Made by a program: the position numbers and the translations under genes. Shown piece by piece: positions 46,371 to 55,290 of a DNA stretch of 64,000 bases (positions are counted from its first letter, which is position 1; each line of letters begins with the position of its first letter). The notes beneath the pieces are model-generated. The model did no database searches. It was not told where the DNA came from and was given only the letters and a program-made list of their open reading frames with translations. The stretch is from Companilactobacillus farciminis KCTC 3681 = DSM 20184. Its GTDB lineage: Bacteria > Bacillota > Bacilli > Lactobacillales > Lactobacillaceae. The stretch is taken from assembly GCF_002706745.1 (NCBI RefSeq), contig NZ_CP017702.1, positions 1,550,001 to 1,614,000 on the forward strand. The letters run 5' to 3'.

Positions 46371-47621
46371 ATGCCCCAATTAAATTCTATCTTAAATCTT
46401 CTAAATATAACAGACACAAATATCGATATCTTAAATTCAAATGACAAAGTGATATTCCGTGGCAGTCAAAAGCTCCATATCAAGGTCATCGAAGGAAGAT
46501 TATCGTATCGCTTGAAGAAATGTCCTAATTGCGGGTTCGATTGCTTGATCAAGAACGGAGCTAGAGAAACCAATGTCCGCTTAGGCAGCCTCAACGGTTC
46601 CGAATATCATTTGAAACTCTGGAAGCAGCGCTATTTGTGTAGATCATGTAAAACGACTTGTGGAGCACATACTAACCTGGTAGAAAAGAATCAATCAATG
46701 TCTCGTCAAATAGATCAACTGATCATACTTTTGGCAAAACAATCCTTTACCTTCAAATCCATCGCTATGATGCTGGGGATATCTGCTAGCACAGTCGCCA
46801 GAAAGATATATGGCAGACTTCAATTACCTAAAAGAGCACGTTTACTACCAAAGAATATCTGCATCGATGAGTTCAGGTCTGCCAATCATTTGTTTTCTTT
46901 TATAGCTTGCGATGCAGACTCTCACCAAATGATCACCCTTTTGCCCAATCGTCTTTCGATGAAGATAATCGAACACTTTAAAAGAGAGTATTCATTATCT
47001 GAGAGACAACAAGTCGAATCAGTCTCGATAGACCTGAATGCCAATTATCAAGGTGTCATAAGAAGATTATTCCCAAACGCAAAGATAATCGTTGATAGAT
47101 TCCATATCGTTCAACTGGTCGGAAGAGCGCTGGATAAAGCACGTTTGTCTGTACTGAATAGTCTCAGTGACAAAAAGTCTCGTGAATACAAAGCTCTTAA
47201 AAGCCAATGGCGGATGTTCCACTTATTTGATGATGAATTGGATCAAGCCAACATTAGATATATCTTTGGTATCAACGAGTATATGACTCAACAGAATCTT
47301 GTAGACATTGGTCTTGATGCCGATCCAGTATTCAAAGATGTATACCAGACTTACCAGAACGTTCTACGTTCAATAAAATCTAAGGACCCTGAATTGCTTA
47401 AGCAAACATTGCAAGAATATAAAAACAATGGGAGCTCAATGGATACTGCTATAACCACTTTTAAGAACAACTACAAATATCTAGTCAACAGCTGCGAATT
47501 GCCATATTCCAATGGTCCTCTTGAAGGATTGATTGGAAAGATCAAAAAGCTTAAACATAACTGCTATGGGTTCCGGAATCTCCATAACTTCTTTGTGAGG
47601 ATCAGACTTATCATCGCATAA
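46371..47621 (+). CDS. ISL3-family transposase
   Basis: 416 residues. An N-terminal zinc ribbon (KCPNCGFDC and YLCRSCKTTC), a helix-turn-helix (TFKSIAMMLGISASTVARKI) and a DDE catalytic domain with aspartates in SIDLNANYQG and IVDRFHIVQL and the acidic residue in SNGPLEGLIGKIK. ATG 46371 follows AAAGGAG at eight bases; the frame open upstream of it runs out through the IS end and is not coding. No frameshift or stop. Confidence 0.95.
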   Translation: MPQLNSILNLLNITDTNIDILNSNDKVIFRGSQKLHIKVIEGRLSYRLKKCPNCGFDCLIKNGARETNVRLGSLNGSEYHLKLWKQRYLCRSCKTTCGAHTNLVEKNQSMSRQIDQLIILLAKQSFTFKSIAMMLGISASTVARKIYGRLQLPKRARLLPKNICIDEFRSANHLFSFIACDADSHQMITLLPNRLSMKIIEHFKREYSLSERQQVESVSIDLNANYQGVIRRLFPNAKIIVDRFHIVQLVGRALDKARLSVLNSLSDKKSREYKALKSQWRMFHLFDDELDQANIRYIFGINEYMTQQNLVDIGLDADPVFKDVYQTYQNVLRSIKSKDPELLKQTLQEYKNNGSSMDTAITTFKNNYKYLVNSCELPYSNGPLEGLIGKIKKLKHNCYGFRNLHNFFVRIRLIIA

Positions 47622-47647
47622 AAAAACCACACCATAAATGGTGTGGT
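47619..47647 (-). terminator. Minus-strand terminator inside the IS
   Basis: ACCACACCAT (47626-47635) and ATGGTGTGGT (47638-47647) form a perfect 10-bp stem followed on the minus strand by seven T. It would stop tig transcripts from running antisense into the transposase. Confidence 0.8.
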
Positions 47648-47690
47648 AAATGCTCTAAAAAGTCTCACCAATACGATTTGACTTAGAGCC

Positions 47691-47698
47691 TAAGTTTA
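47691..47698. repeat. Target-site duplication, right copy
   Basis: TAAGTTTA, the partner of 46228-46235. It begins 14 bases from the tig stop codon (47712-47714 on the plus strand). Confidence 0.9.
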
Positions 47699-47711
47699 AC
47701 AGCTTTTAGCT

Positions 47712-48998
47712 TTATTTTTCAACAGCTGAGTCAACGATCAATTCAATTGCCTTCTTAGCAGCAATATCATGAGCTAACATATCATCTGAAAGTGCATTTC
47801 TAACTGCTTTTTCTTCCATCTTGTATTCGTCAGCCAATGACTTGATTTCAGCTTTGATTTCGTCTTCTGAAGGTTTGATATCTTCTTTAGCAACGATTGC
47901 TTCGATAACTAAGTCAGTCTTAACACGTTCTTCAGCATCTTTAGCAAATTGCTTCTTCAAATCGTCTTCTGTTGTACCAGTCATTTGGTAGTACAACTTA
48001 GGATCGATACCTTGACGACGTAAGTTAGCTAAGTATTGGTTCAATTGATTTTCAACTTCTGTGTCGATCATTGCTTGAGGAATGTCATCAATCTTGGCGT
48101 TCTTTACAGCACCTGAGATGGCTTCTTCTTGAATGTTTTCTTCAGCAGTTTCTTTCTTTTGATCCTTGATTTCGTCATGGATCTTAGTCTTTAGTTCTTC
48201 AAGTGTGTCAACATTTTCGTCAACATCCTTAGCAAAGTCATCGTCTAATTCTGGCAATTCCTTTGTCTTAACTTCGTGAAGTTTTGTCTTGAAGATAGCT
48301 TTCTTACCAGCTAAATCTTTTGCTTGGTAATCTTCTGGGAATGTAACGTTAACGTCAACATCTTCGCCAGCTGAGTGACCAATCAATTCGTCTTCGAATC
48401 CAGGAATGAATGTACCTGAACCAAGTTCTAGTGAGTAGTTTTGAGCACTGCCACCATCGAATTCTTTACCATCAACAGTACCAACGTAGTCAATAATTAC
48501 TGTATCGCCTTTTTCAGCTTTACCGTCTTTAAGAACTAATTCAGCTTGTTGCTTTTGTAGTTCTTCTAAACGAGCTTCAACGTCAGCTTTCATAACATTA
48601 CGTTTTTGCTTCTTAACTTCGATACCTTTGTAGTCACCAAGTTCAACATCAGGTTTAACAGTAATAACAGCTGTAATAGCCCATGGTTGACCTTTTTCCA
48701 TTGATTCAACGTTGATTTGTGGTTGATCAACTGGTTCTACTTTAGTTTCATCGACAGCATTTTGATATGCAGTTGGTAAAACAGCGTTCAAGGCGTCTTC
48801 GTACAATGCTTCTTCACCATACATACGGTTGAAGATTTGACGAGGTACTCTACCTTTTCTGAAACCAGGTACATTTAAACTCTTCTTAACACGGTTAAAT
48901 GCAGTATCTAAACCTTGTTTGATTGTGTCTTGGTCAATTTCAAATTTCAATTCACCAGTATTGTTTTCTTTTTTTGTAAATTTAGCCTTAGCAGACAT
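47712..48998 (-). CDS. tig: Trigger factor
   Basis: A 428-residue ribosome-bound chaperone. The ribosome-binding domain has the signature [14 protein letters not shown] (about 44-57), the FKBP prolyl isomerase domain is at about 150-245 ([20 protein letters not shown]), and the helical C-terminal arms follow. Ordinary length and no damage. The IS downstream does not touch the coding region. Confidence 0.96.
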   Translation of the reverse strand: MSAKAKFTKKENNTGELKFEIDQDTIKQGLDTAFNRVKKSLNVPGFRKGRVPRQIFNRMYGEEALYEDALNAVLPTAYQNAVDETKVEPVDQPQINVESMEKGQPWAITAVITVKPDVELGDYKGIEVKKQKRNVMKADVEARLEELQKQQAELVLKDGKAEKGDTVIIDYVGTVDGKEFDGGSAQNYSLELGSGTFIPGFEDELIGHSAGEDVDVNVTFPEDYQAKDLAGKKAIFKTKLHEVKTKELPELDDDFAKDVDENVDTLEELKTKIHDEIKDQKKETAEENIQEEAISGAVKNAKIDDIPQAMIDTEVENQLNQYLANLRRQGIDPKLYYQMTGTTEDDLKKQFAKDAEERVKTDLVIEAIVAKEDIKPSEDEIKAEIKSLADEYKMEEKAVRNALSDDMLAHDIAAKKAIELIVDSAVEK

Positions 48999-49151
48999 TT
49001 ATATTATCCCTCCGGTATTTCAACGATCTCATACTTTGTAATATTACCCTAAAATGGCAATATTGTAAACATTCGTCGTCATTTCTAGGTAATTTTAGAC
49101 ATCATTGTTACATTATAAAATACTTTGCAGCATTTTTGAATATTTAAGCAT

Positions 49152-49180
49152 AAAAAAAAGAGTTGGATTAACCAACTCTT
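49152..49180 (-). terminator. Terminator of tuf
   Basis: AAGAGTTGG and CCAACTCTT with a five-base loop, then eight T on the minus strand. Confidence 0.9.
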
Positions 49181-49201
49181 TAAAATCATTACCACTTAGA
49201 A

Positions 49202-50392
49202 TTAGTCTAAGATTTCTGTAACAACTCCGGCACCAACAGTACGGCCACCTTCACGAACAGTAAATCTTGTACCTTCTTCAATAGCAACTGGAGCAATCAA
49301 GTCAACTTCAAAAGTAACTTGGTCACCAGGCATAACCATTTCTACACCATCTGGTAGTTCAATAACACCAGTAACATCAGTTGTATGGAAGTAGAATTGT
49401 GGACGGTAGTTTGAGAAGAATGGAGTATGACGTCCACCTTCTTCTTTACTCATGATATAAACTTCACCCTTGAACTTGTTGTGAGTTTGGATTGAACCTG
49501 GCTTAGCAAGAACTTGTCCACGTTCGATTTCATCACGGTTAATACCACGTAGTAAGATACCAACGTTATCTCCGGCTTCACCAAGATCAAGAGTCTTACG
49601 GAACATTTCTAGTCCTGTAACAGTTGACTTTTCGATTTCTGGTTTCAAACCAACGATTTCAACTTCGTCACCGATCTTAACTTCACCACGATCGATACGA
49701 CCAGATGCAACAGTACCACGACCTGTGATAGTGAAGACATCTTCAACGGGCATCATAAATGGTTTTGTATTATCACGTTCTGGTGTTGGGATGTATTCAT
49801 CAACAACATCAAGAAGTTCTTCAACGTGTTTTACTTCTTCAGGGTCTCCTTCAAGAGCCTTCAAAGCTGAACCACGTACTACCGGAATGTCATCCCCTGG
49901 GAAATCGTATTCTGATAGAAGTTCACGAACTTCCATCTCAACTAGATCAACTAGTTCTGGGTCATCAACAAGGTCAGTCTTGTTCAAGAAGACAACGATG
50001 TATTCAACACCAACTTGACGAGCAAGCAAGATGTGTTCACGAGTTTGTGGCATAGGACCATCAGTTGCAGCAACAACAAGGATGGCACCATCCATTTGTG
50101 CAGCACCAGTGATCATATTCTTAACGTAATCAGCGTGTCCTGGAGCATCGATATGTGCATAGTGACGCTTTTCAGTTTCGTATTCAACGTGAGCAGTGTT
50201 GATTGTAATCCCACGTTCCTTTTCTTCTGGGGCCTTATCGATATCAGCGTAATCTTCAGCTTTAGCTAAACCTTTGTCAGCCAAAATCTTAGTGATTGCT
50301 GCTGTTAAAGTAGTCTTACCGTGGTCAACGTGACCAATTGTCCCAATATTTACATGGGGCTTTGTTCTCTCATAATGTTCTTTTTCTGCCAT
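49202..50392 (-). CDS. tuf: Elongation factor Tu
   Basis: A 396-residue GTPase delivering aminoacyl-tRNA. G1 GHVDHGKTT (19-27), the effector segment EKERGITI, G3 DAPGHADY, G4 NKTD. Highly biased codon use compared with neighbours, as expected. A single-gene unit with two promoters; rpsL, rpsG and fusA are not next to it. Confidence 0.98.
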   Translation of the reverse strand: MAEKEHYERTKPHVNIGTIGHVDHGKTTLTAAITKILADKGLAKAEDYADIDKAPEEKERGITINTAHVEYETEKRHYAHIDAPGHADYVKNMITGAAQMDGAILVVAATDGPMPQTREHILLARQVGVEYIVVFLNKTDLVDDPELVDLVEMEVRELLSEYDFPGDDIPVVRGSALKALEGDPEEVKHVEELLDVVDEYIPTPERDNTKPFMMPVEDVFTITGRGTVASGRIDRGEVKIGDEVEIVGLKPEIEKSTVTGLEMFRKTLDLGEAGDNVGILLRGINRDEIERGQVLAKPGSIQTHNKFKGEVYIMSKEEGGRHTPFFSNYRPQFYFHTTDVTGVIELPDGVEMVMPGDQVTFEVDLIAPVAIEEGTRFTVREGGRTVGAGVVTEILD

Positions 50393-50470
50393 TACAAAGA
50401 ATCCTCCTAAAATTTCATTTCATAAGATTGATCCAAAGAAAATGTTCTTTAGACGACTCTTTACTGAAAA

Positions 50471-50498
50471 ATTATACTACTTTCAGAGGTGAAAGCAA
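50471..50498 (-). promoter_or_regulatory. tuf promoter, proximal
   Basis: -35 TTGCTT (50493-50498), 16 bases, -10 TATAAT (50471-50476). Confidence 0.6.
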
Positions 50499-50540
50499 AT
50501 TAATTCAACGCAAATCACCGACTAAAAATATACTCTTTGG

Positions 50541-50569
50541 ATTATACGGGGCGTAAGCATAATTGTAAA
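50541..50569 (-). promoter_or_regulatory. tuf promoter, distal
   Basis: -35 TTTACA (50564-50569), 17 bases, -10 TATAAT (50541-50546); a near-consensus site about 70 bases upstream of the proximal one. Confidence 0.75.
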
Positions 50570-50597
50570 TACTCAAAGCGAAAAAAGTTTAATTTTT

Positions 50598-51545
50598 TCA
50601 CTCTTGAAAGGCATCAATCAGATTATCGAATCTTTTTAGCCAAGTTTTTACATTATCTAGCCCCTGATTATCACTAACTTGTGAATCATCCACTAAACCA
50701 TACCTTAAAAGCATCGCCTTTGTCCAGAGTTCAGGGCTTTTTATTATTTCTTCCCCAAACGGATAGACAAATGCCGCGTAAAGTGACAATTCACCTTTAA
50801 AGTTTTCCAACTGAGTTTCATTTTTATCAGTCAATAATTTTTCTAGTTCGTCACACATTTTCAAATAGACATCAGTTGACATAATAGGCATTAACTTGCT
50901 TGGATTGCAAGTTTTATTTTCGCCGTAAAAAGAAATATCGATATTTTCATCTAGTCCAAGCTTCAATAAATTCTCCAAGGCTTCACTCTTTAAAAGCGGA
51001 TGCAGCAAGGGATTGTCTAATAAAATCTTAGCATTTTCGATGTAATCGTCTTTTCTAAATTCCCGCAACTTTCGCAATAATTGAATTTGTTCACTCGTTG
51101 GTTCAGTTACGATCGACAAGAGACGGTTTTTTATTGTTTCTTTTTCCGGCTTAAAGGCGCGTTCATGTCTATCTTCAGCAATTTGAATCCGTTTAACGAC
51201 TTCATCTAAAAAGTCCCGTTTAATGTTTGGCATCGGATTGGCATCATAAAAGTTCAATAATTGATTGGCTAGCAAAAAATCATTATTCTCTAAAATAATG
51301 TCCAATGCCATCTGAGCCGTTTCGGGCTCACTGAGGTAGTAATTAAAATAATCTAAAATAACTGCTTCAGCATCCCCAGGTCTTTTCTGATTCAATAAAG
51401 AAGCGGCCAACCCCTTATTGATATCAAACGTCTGCTGCATAGCATACGCTTGCGTAAATAAGTCGGTTGACTCTTCCCAGTCACCTTGATCAAAGGCATC
51501 TTGAGCTTGATCTAGGATTTTTTTTAGATTATCTGAGTCGCTCAT
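50598..51545 (-). CDS. Tetratricopeptide-repeat protein
   Basis: About 315 residues, cytoplasmic, helical. The N-terminal part has TPR-like helix pairs (AQDAFDQGDWEESTDLFTQA and AASLLNQKRPGDAEAVI); the rest is helical without a motif I can name. It is conserved next to the RNase J gene in lactobacilli, but its job is unknown to me. ATG 51545 lies six bases after GAGG. It is 36 bases after rnj, so probably co-transcribed. Confidence 0.75.
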   Translation of the reverse strand: MSDSDNLKKILDQAQDAFDQGDWEESTDLFTQAYAMQQTFDINKGLAASLLNQKRPGDAEAVILDYFNYYLSEPETAQMALDIILENNDFLLANQLLNFYDANPMPNIKRDFLDEVVKRIQIAEDRHERAFKPEKETIKNRLLSIVTEPTSEQIQLLRKLREFRKDDYIENAKILLDNPLLHPLLKSEALENLLKLGLDENIDISFYGENKTCNPSKLMPIMSTDVYLKMCDELEKLLTDKNETQLENFKGELSLYAAFVYPFGEEIIKSPELWTKAMLLRYGLVDDSQVSDNQGLDNVKTWLKRFDNLIDAFQE

Positions 51546-51581
51546 AAAGTACCTCAACCATCTCTGAATAAATTACTTATT

Positions 51582-53297
51582 CTATTTTTTTGCTTTTGAC
51601 TTAGACTTTCTATGTCTATTTTGGTTCACTTCCATGATCACTGGCAAAATAACAGGGTGACGGTTAGTTTGTTCGTACAAGAAATGATTTAATTTGTCAC
51701 GAACATTTTGTTTCAAGTCTGACCAATCGAAATCTTTGCTTGTTTGCATGTAGTCGACGATCGTATTAACGATAATATCTGAACTTTCGCTCAACAAGTC
51801 ACGACTAGCACGCATATAAACGAAGCCACGTGCAGTTATTTTAGGCTTAGCAACGACTTTTTTCTTTTTACGGTCAATTGTAGCGACTGCGATAAAGACG
51901 CCGTCTTCGGCCAATAATTCACGGTCACGGAGCACAATACTACCGATATCGCCGATACCAATACCATCAATCATCGTATCACCAGCATCAACGCCTTTTC
52001 CTTGATAAAATTGACCATTTTCGTAATTGAGAACGTCACCTTTTTTAGTTAGGAAAATATTTTGATAAGGAACGCCAGTTTCATGAGCAATTCTAGCGTG
52101 AGCATCTAATAAACGATATTCACCTTGAATTGGAATAACGTTTTCAGGGTTCAACAAATTGATCATCAATTGCAAATCAGATTTATTAGCGTGACCTGAT
52201 GAATGCTTGTCATCACTCAAGGCTTTAACTTCAGCTCCGGTACGATAAATGGCATCACGAGCTTTAGCAACAGTTGTTTCCATCGCATGTGAAGGTGTTG
52301 TAGCAATAAAGACTAAATCGCCCTCTTCAATTTGGAACTTCGTCTTTGCAGCAGGGTTAGCCATTTTACGCAAGACTTTGATTGGTTCGCCCATCTTACC
52401 AGTTTCGATAATGACTAGTTTATCCTTATCGACGTTCTTTAATTCCTTAGGTTTAACTAATAATTCTTTGTTCTTAATAGTTAGGTAGTTCAACTTCATC
52501 GCTGTCTTCAAAATCTTTTCAGCGTCGGTTCCGGACAAAAAGACTCTTCTACCCGTCTTATCAGCTGCGTCTAATACTTGTTGCATTCTTTGAATATTAG
52601 AAGCAACTTGAGCTACGATAATTCTTCCTGTGTGATAGCTAAAAGTATCAAAAATATATTCGTAGATATCTTTTTCGCTTGAATTTTCGTAAGGTGATTC
52701 GGCATTAGCAGAGTCACTCAATAAAGCCAAGACACGTTCGCTACCGATTTTAGCAATACGACCGTAATCTGTCTTATAAATTGGAGCAGCAGCTTGGTCG
52801 AACTTGAAATCACCAGTATAAACAATTTGACCTTCACTCGTTTTGATAACGATTCCTAATGAACCAGGGATTGAGTGAGTCGTCTTGAAAAATGACACTG
52901 AAGCTTCGTTAAAGTCGATAGCTGTGTTTTCATCGATAACATGAAAATCTGAGAACTTCTTACTACGACGATCATTTGCACAAACGATCTTAGCAAGTTC
53001 AATTGACATTTCTGAACCAAAGACTGGAATATCGTATTCACTGATCAAATATGGCAAAGCGCCAATGGCATCAGCGTGTCCATGTGACAAGAAAATTCCT
53101 ACTACTTTATCAATATTTTTCTTGATGTAAGTCATATCAGGTACGACGACATCGATTCCATAAAGATCATTATCAGGATATTGCAAACCAATATCGAGAA
53201 TATAAATCTCATCATTTACTTCTACTGCGTACATATTTTTTCCATTTTCACGTACGCCACTTAACAAAATTATTTTAATTTTTTTATCCATTTTCAT
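51582..53297 (-). CDS. rnjB: Ribonuclease J (J2-like, altered metal motif)
   Basis: A 571-residue metallo-beta-lactamase/beta-CASP RNase for mRNA and rRNA maturation. The usual metal motif HxHxDH reads HGHADA (H72, H74, D76, A77), losing the last histidine. The beta-CASP region has TGRRVFLSGTDAEK and the SSGHANKSDLQLMI motif. The weakened site resembles RnjB/J2 subunits, which have low activity and pair with RNase J1, encoded elsewhere. The J2 label is my inference. Start ATG 53297 or 53291. Confidence 0.85.
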   Translation of the reverse strand: MKMDKKIKIILLSGVRENGKNMYAVEVNDEIYILDIGLQYPDNDLYGIDVVVPDMTYIKKNIDKVVGIFLSHGHADAIGALPYLISEYDIPVFGSEMSIELAKIVCANDRRSKKFSDFHVIDENTAIDFNEASVSFFKTTHSIPGSLGIVIKTSEGQIVYTGDFKFDQAAAPIYKTDYGRIAKIGSERVLALLSDSANAESPYENSSEKDIYEYIFDTFSYHTGRIIVAQVASNIQRMQQVLDAADKTGRRVFLSGTDAEKILKTAMKLNYLTIKNKELLVKPKELKNVDKDKLVIIETGKMGEPIKVLRKMANPAAKTKFQIEEGDLVFIATTPSHAMETTVAKARDAIYRTGAEVKALSDDKHSSGHANKSDLQLMINLLNPENVIPIQGEYRLLDAHARIAHETGVPYQNIFLTKKGDVLNYENGQFYQGKGVDAGDTMIDGIGIGDIGSIVLRDRELLAEDGVFIAVATIDRKKKKVVAKPKITARGFVYMRASRDLLSESSDIIVNTIVDYMQTSKDFDWSDLKQNVRDKLNHFLYEQTNRHPVILPVIMEVNQNRHRKSKSKAKK

Positions 53298-53421
53298 CTC
53301 TCATTTCATTAAAATAGCATAGATCATAATATTCTATTGTGATTTTGAAGTCTTTTAAGACTATTTAAGCTATACCTGTTTTTTATTCTACCATATCAAC
53401 AGTGTTTTAGAGAAAATAAGC

Positions 53422-53455
53422 AAAAAAAATAGGAGTTCCATAATGGAAACTCCTA
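53422..53455 (-). terminator. Terminator of rpsO
   Basis: TAGGAGTTCCA (53430-53440) and TGGAAACTCCTA (53444-53455), then eight T on the minus strand. Confidence 0.85.
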
Positions 53456-53464
53456 AAATAATTA

Positions 53465-53734
53465 TTAACGACGTAGACCCAATGACTTGATCAATTCACG
53501 GTAACGTTGAACATCTTTGTTACGTAGGTAACCTAATAAGTTACGACGGTGACCGATCTTCTTAAGTAGACCAACATATGAGTGGTGGTCTTTCTTGTTA
53601 ACCTTCAAGTGGTCGTTAAGTGCGTTGATATCATAAGTTAATACAGCAATTTGTACTTCTGGAGAACCTGTGTCTCCGTCTTTACGTGCATATTGCTTGA
53701 TAATTTCGTTTTTCTTTTCTTTTGAAATAGCCAT
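53465..53734 (-). CDS. rpsO: 30S ribosomal protein S15
   Basis: 89 residues, the standard S15 length, with [11 protein letters not shown] and [20 protein letters not shown] signatures. It binds the central domain of 16S rRNA. A monocistronic unit upstream of rnj. Confidence 0.98.
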   Translation of the reverse strand: MAISKEKKNEIIKQYARKDGDTGSPEVQIAVLTYDINALNDHLKVNKKDHHSYVGLLKKIGHRRNLLGYLRNKDVQRYRELIKSLGLRR

Positions 53735-53872
53735 TTATTTCACCTTTTCCTTATAAATTTAGCCAAACTATGCTTGCGTTGGTGATTCGTCAAACAGAGC
53801 ATGGTTAACACAACTAATAAATTTACTACAAAATAGATATTTTTGCAATAGCGAAAAAAAATACACAATTCG

Positions 53873-53901
53873 TTGCATTGCTAATGCGAATTATGTATAA
53901 T
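53873..53901 (+). promoter_or_regulatory. rpsT promoter
   Basis: -35 TTGCAT (53873-53878), 17 bases, -10 TATAAT (53896-53901); RBS GGAGGTG follows near 53937. Confidence 0.8.
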
Positions 53902-53949
53902 TCTATGTATTGAGTTTTAAAGCTTACTAGGTAATCGGAGGTGAAATTA

Positions 53950-54198
53950 ATGCCACAAATTAAATCAGCTATGAAACGTGTAAAGACTGCAGAAAGCGCA
54001 AACCTTCGCAACAATGCACAAAAGAGTTCAATGCGTTCAGCAATTAAGAACTTTGAAACATCAGCTGCCAAAAACGCTGACAACAAAGACGAATTGTTCA
54101 GAACAGCTGTCCGTGCTATTGACATGGCTAAGTCAAAAGGCCTAATCAAGGCTAACAAGGCTGCTCGTGATAAGTCAAGACTTGCAAAATTGAATTAA
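53950..54198 (+). CDS. rpsT: 30S ribosomal protein S20
   Basis: 82 residues, basic, helical; [21 protein letters not shown] start. ATG 53950 lies seven bases after GGAGG; GTG 53941 is inside the ribosome site and rejected. The gene is divergent from rpsO. Confidence 0.97.
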   Translation: MPQIKSAMKRVKTAESANLRNNAQKSSMRSAIKNFETSAAKNADNKDELFRTAVRAIDMAKSKGLIKANKAARDKSRLAKLN

Positions 54199-54205
54199 TG
54201 ATATA

Positions 54206-54228
54206 AGCAGCCAGAAGGTTGCTTTTTT
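54206..54228 (+). terminator. Terminator of rpsT
   Basis: AGCAGCC, loop AGAA, GGTTGCT, six T. Confidence 0.85.
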
Positions 54229-54238
54229 ATTTTGTCCA

Positions 54239-54279
54239 AAAAAAAGGACTCGGATATTGATATCCGGGCCCTTTTTTTA
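54239..54279 (-). terminator. Terminator of the competence-holA segment
   Basis: GGACTCGGATA (54246-54256) with TATCCGGGCCC (54261-54271), flanked by A and T runs; it overlaps the holA stop and may work both ways. Confidence 0.8.
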
Positions 54280-55290
54280 TGCATGTTTAGCAATAAATAG
54301 ATCAAATAGTAATTCCTTATCGCCCTGTCCTGATTTTATTTGATAATCAAGATTGACACAATCGGAGTACATTACTTGAAGTCGTTTACGGTTCAATGAC
54401 TTGGCTTGTCGATAAGAATACTTAACTCGGTAAGGATTCAAACGCAAATTCTTGGCAATCGTCCCTTCCGAAAGTCCCTTTTCTGACAAGATTTGAATTT
54501 GAATCAACAATCTAAGTTGTGAAATGATAATTGCTACCAATAAGATTGGGTCAATTTTTTGTAAAAGAAATTGATTGTACAATTCTTCCGCCTTATAAAT
54601 GTTCTTATTAAGAATTTGAGTCGTTAAATCAAAAACATTATCTTCCAAAGACTGTGGAACTAATTCATTTACGGCTGTTTGATCAATCTTTTTAGTTTGT
54701 AATGAATATAATTTCAACTTATCCAACTGATTAGTAATCAAAGAATAATTACCTTTAGTTTTATTGATCAGCAATTCCAACGCAGCTGGTTCAATCTCAT
54801 AGCCAGCTTTGTTCAAGTCTGCCTTAATTGTTCGATTCAAGACCGGACCTTCCATTTGACCAGCATCAACTACAGTAGCTAGCTTTTTAAGTTGCTTAGT
54901 AATTTTTTTTCGTGCGTCCAATTTATCATACGATGCAAAAATAACTAAAATCGTCGATGGCGTCGGATCTTGAATGTATTTAATCAGTAAATCAACATTT
55001 TGTTCAATAACATTTTTAGTTTTTTCGCCCGTTAAAAAATATGGATGTTGAGCAAAAACTAGTCGTCGTTCACCAAAGAAAGGTGCTGAAATTGCTTCAT
55101 TGATCAAATCAGCAATCGATACTTCTTCCAAGTCAAAGTTGGAAAAATTCATTTCTCGTTCTTCAGCCGACATGATCTCTTTAAATGACTTTTGAATTTC
55201 TTTGATAAAAACTTGTTCTTTACCGGTAATCAAATAAACATTACTTAAATTACCTTGTTTTAAATTATTTTTTAGTTCCGTTACCTTCAA
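54277..55290 (-). CDS. holA: DNA polymerase III delta subunit
   Basis: A 337-residue clamp-loader wrench subunit. The N-terminal AAA-like domain starts NVYLITGKEQVFIKEI, and the C-terminal collar domain follows. It loads the beta clamp at replication forks. It overlaps comEC by 26 bases and is the last gene of this cluster. Confidence 0.93.
   Translation of the reverse strand: MKVTELKNNLKQGNLSNVYLITGKEQVFIKEIQKSFKEIMSAEEREMNFSNFDLEEVSIADLINEAISAPFFGERRLVFAQHPYFLTGEKTKNVIEQNVDLLIKYIQDPTPSTILVIFASYDKLDARKKITKQLKKLATVVDAGQMEGPVLNRTIKADLNKAGYEIEPAALELLINKTKGNYSLITNQLDKLKLYSLQTKKIDQTAVNELVPQSLEDNVFDLTTQILNKNIYKAEELYNQFLLQKIDPILLVAIIISQLRLLIQIQILSEKGLSEGTIAKNLRLNPYRVKYSYRQAKSLNRKRLQVMYSDCVNLDYQIKSGQGDKELLFDLFIAKHA

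Larger units (their letters stand above)
46236..47690 (+). mobile_element. Complete ISL3-family insertion sequence
   Basis: A 1455-bp element. Inverted ends begin GGGTCTAAACTTTCTGGTAT on the left and GGCTCTAAGTCAAATCGTAT on the right (reverse complement); both continue TGGTGA. Intact transposase inside, exact 8-bp duplication (TAAGTTTA) outside. It sits between clpX and tig. Everything needed for movement appears intact, so the insertion looks recent. Confidence 0.92.

Noticed and set aside
53826..54158. 110-codon minus-strand ORF opposite rpsT
   Set aside because: Antisense shadow of a ribosomal protein gene and its promoter.
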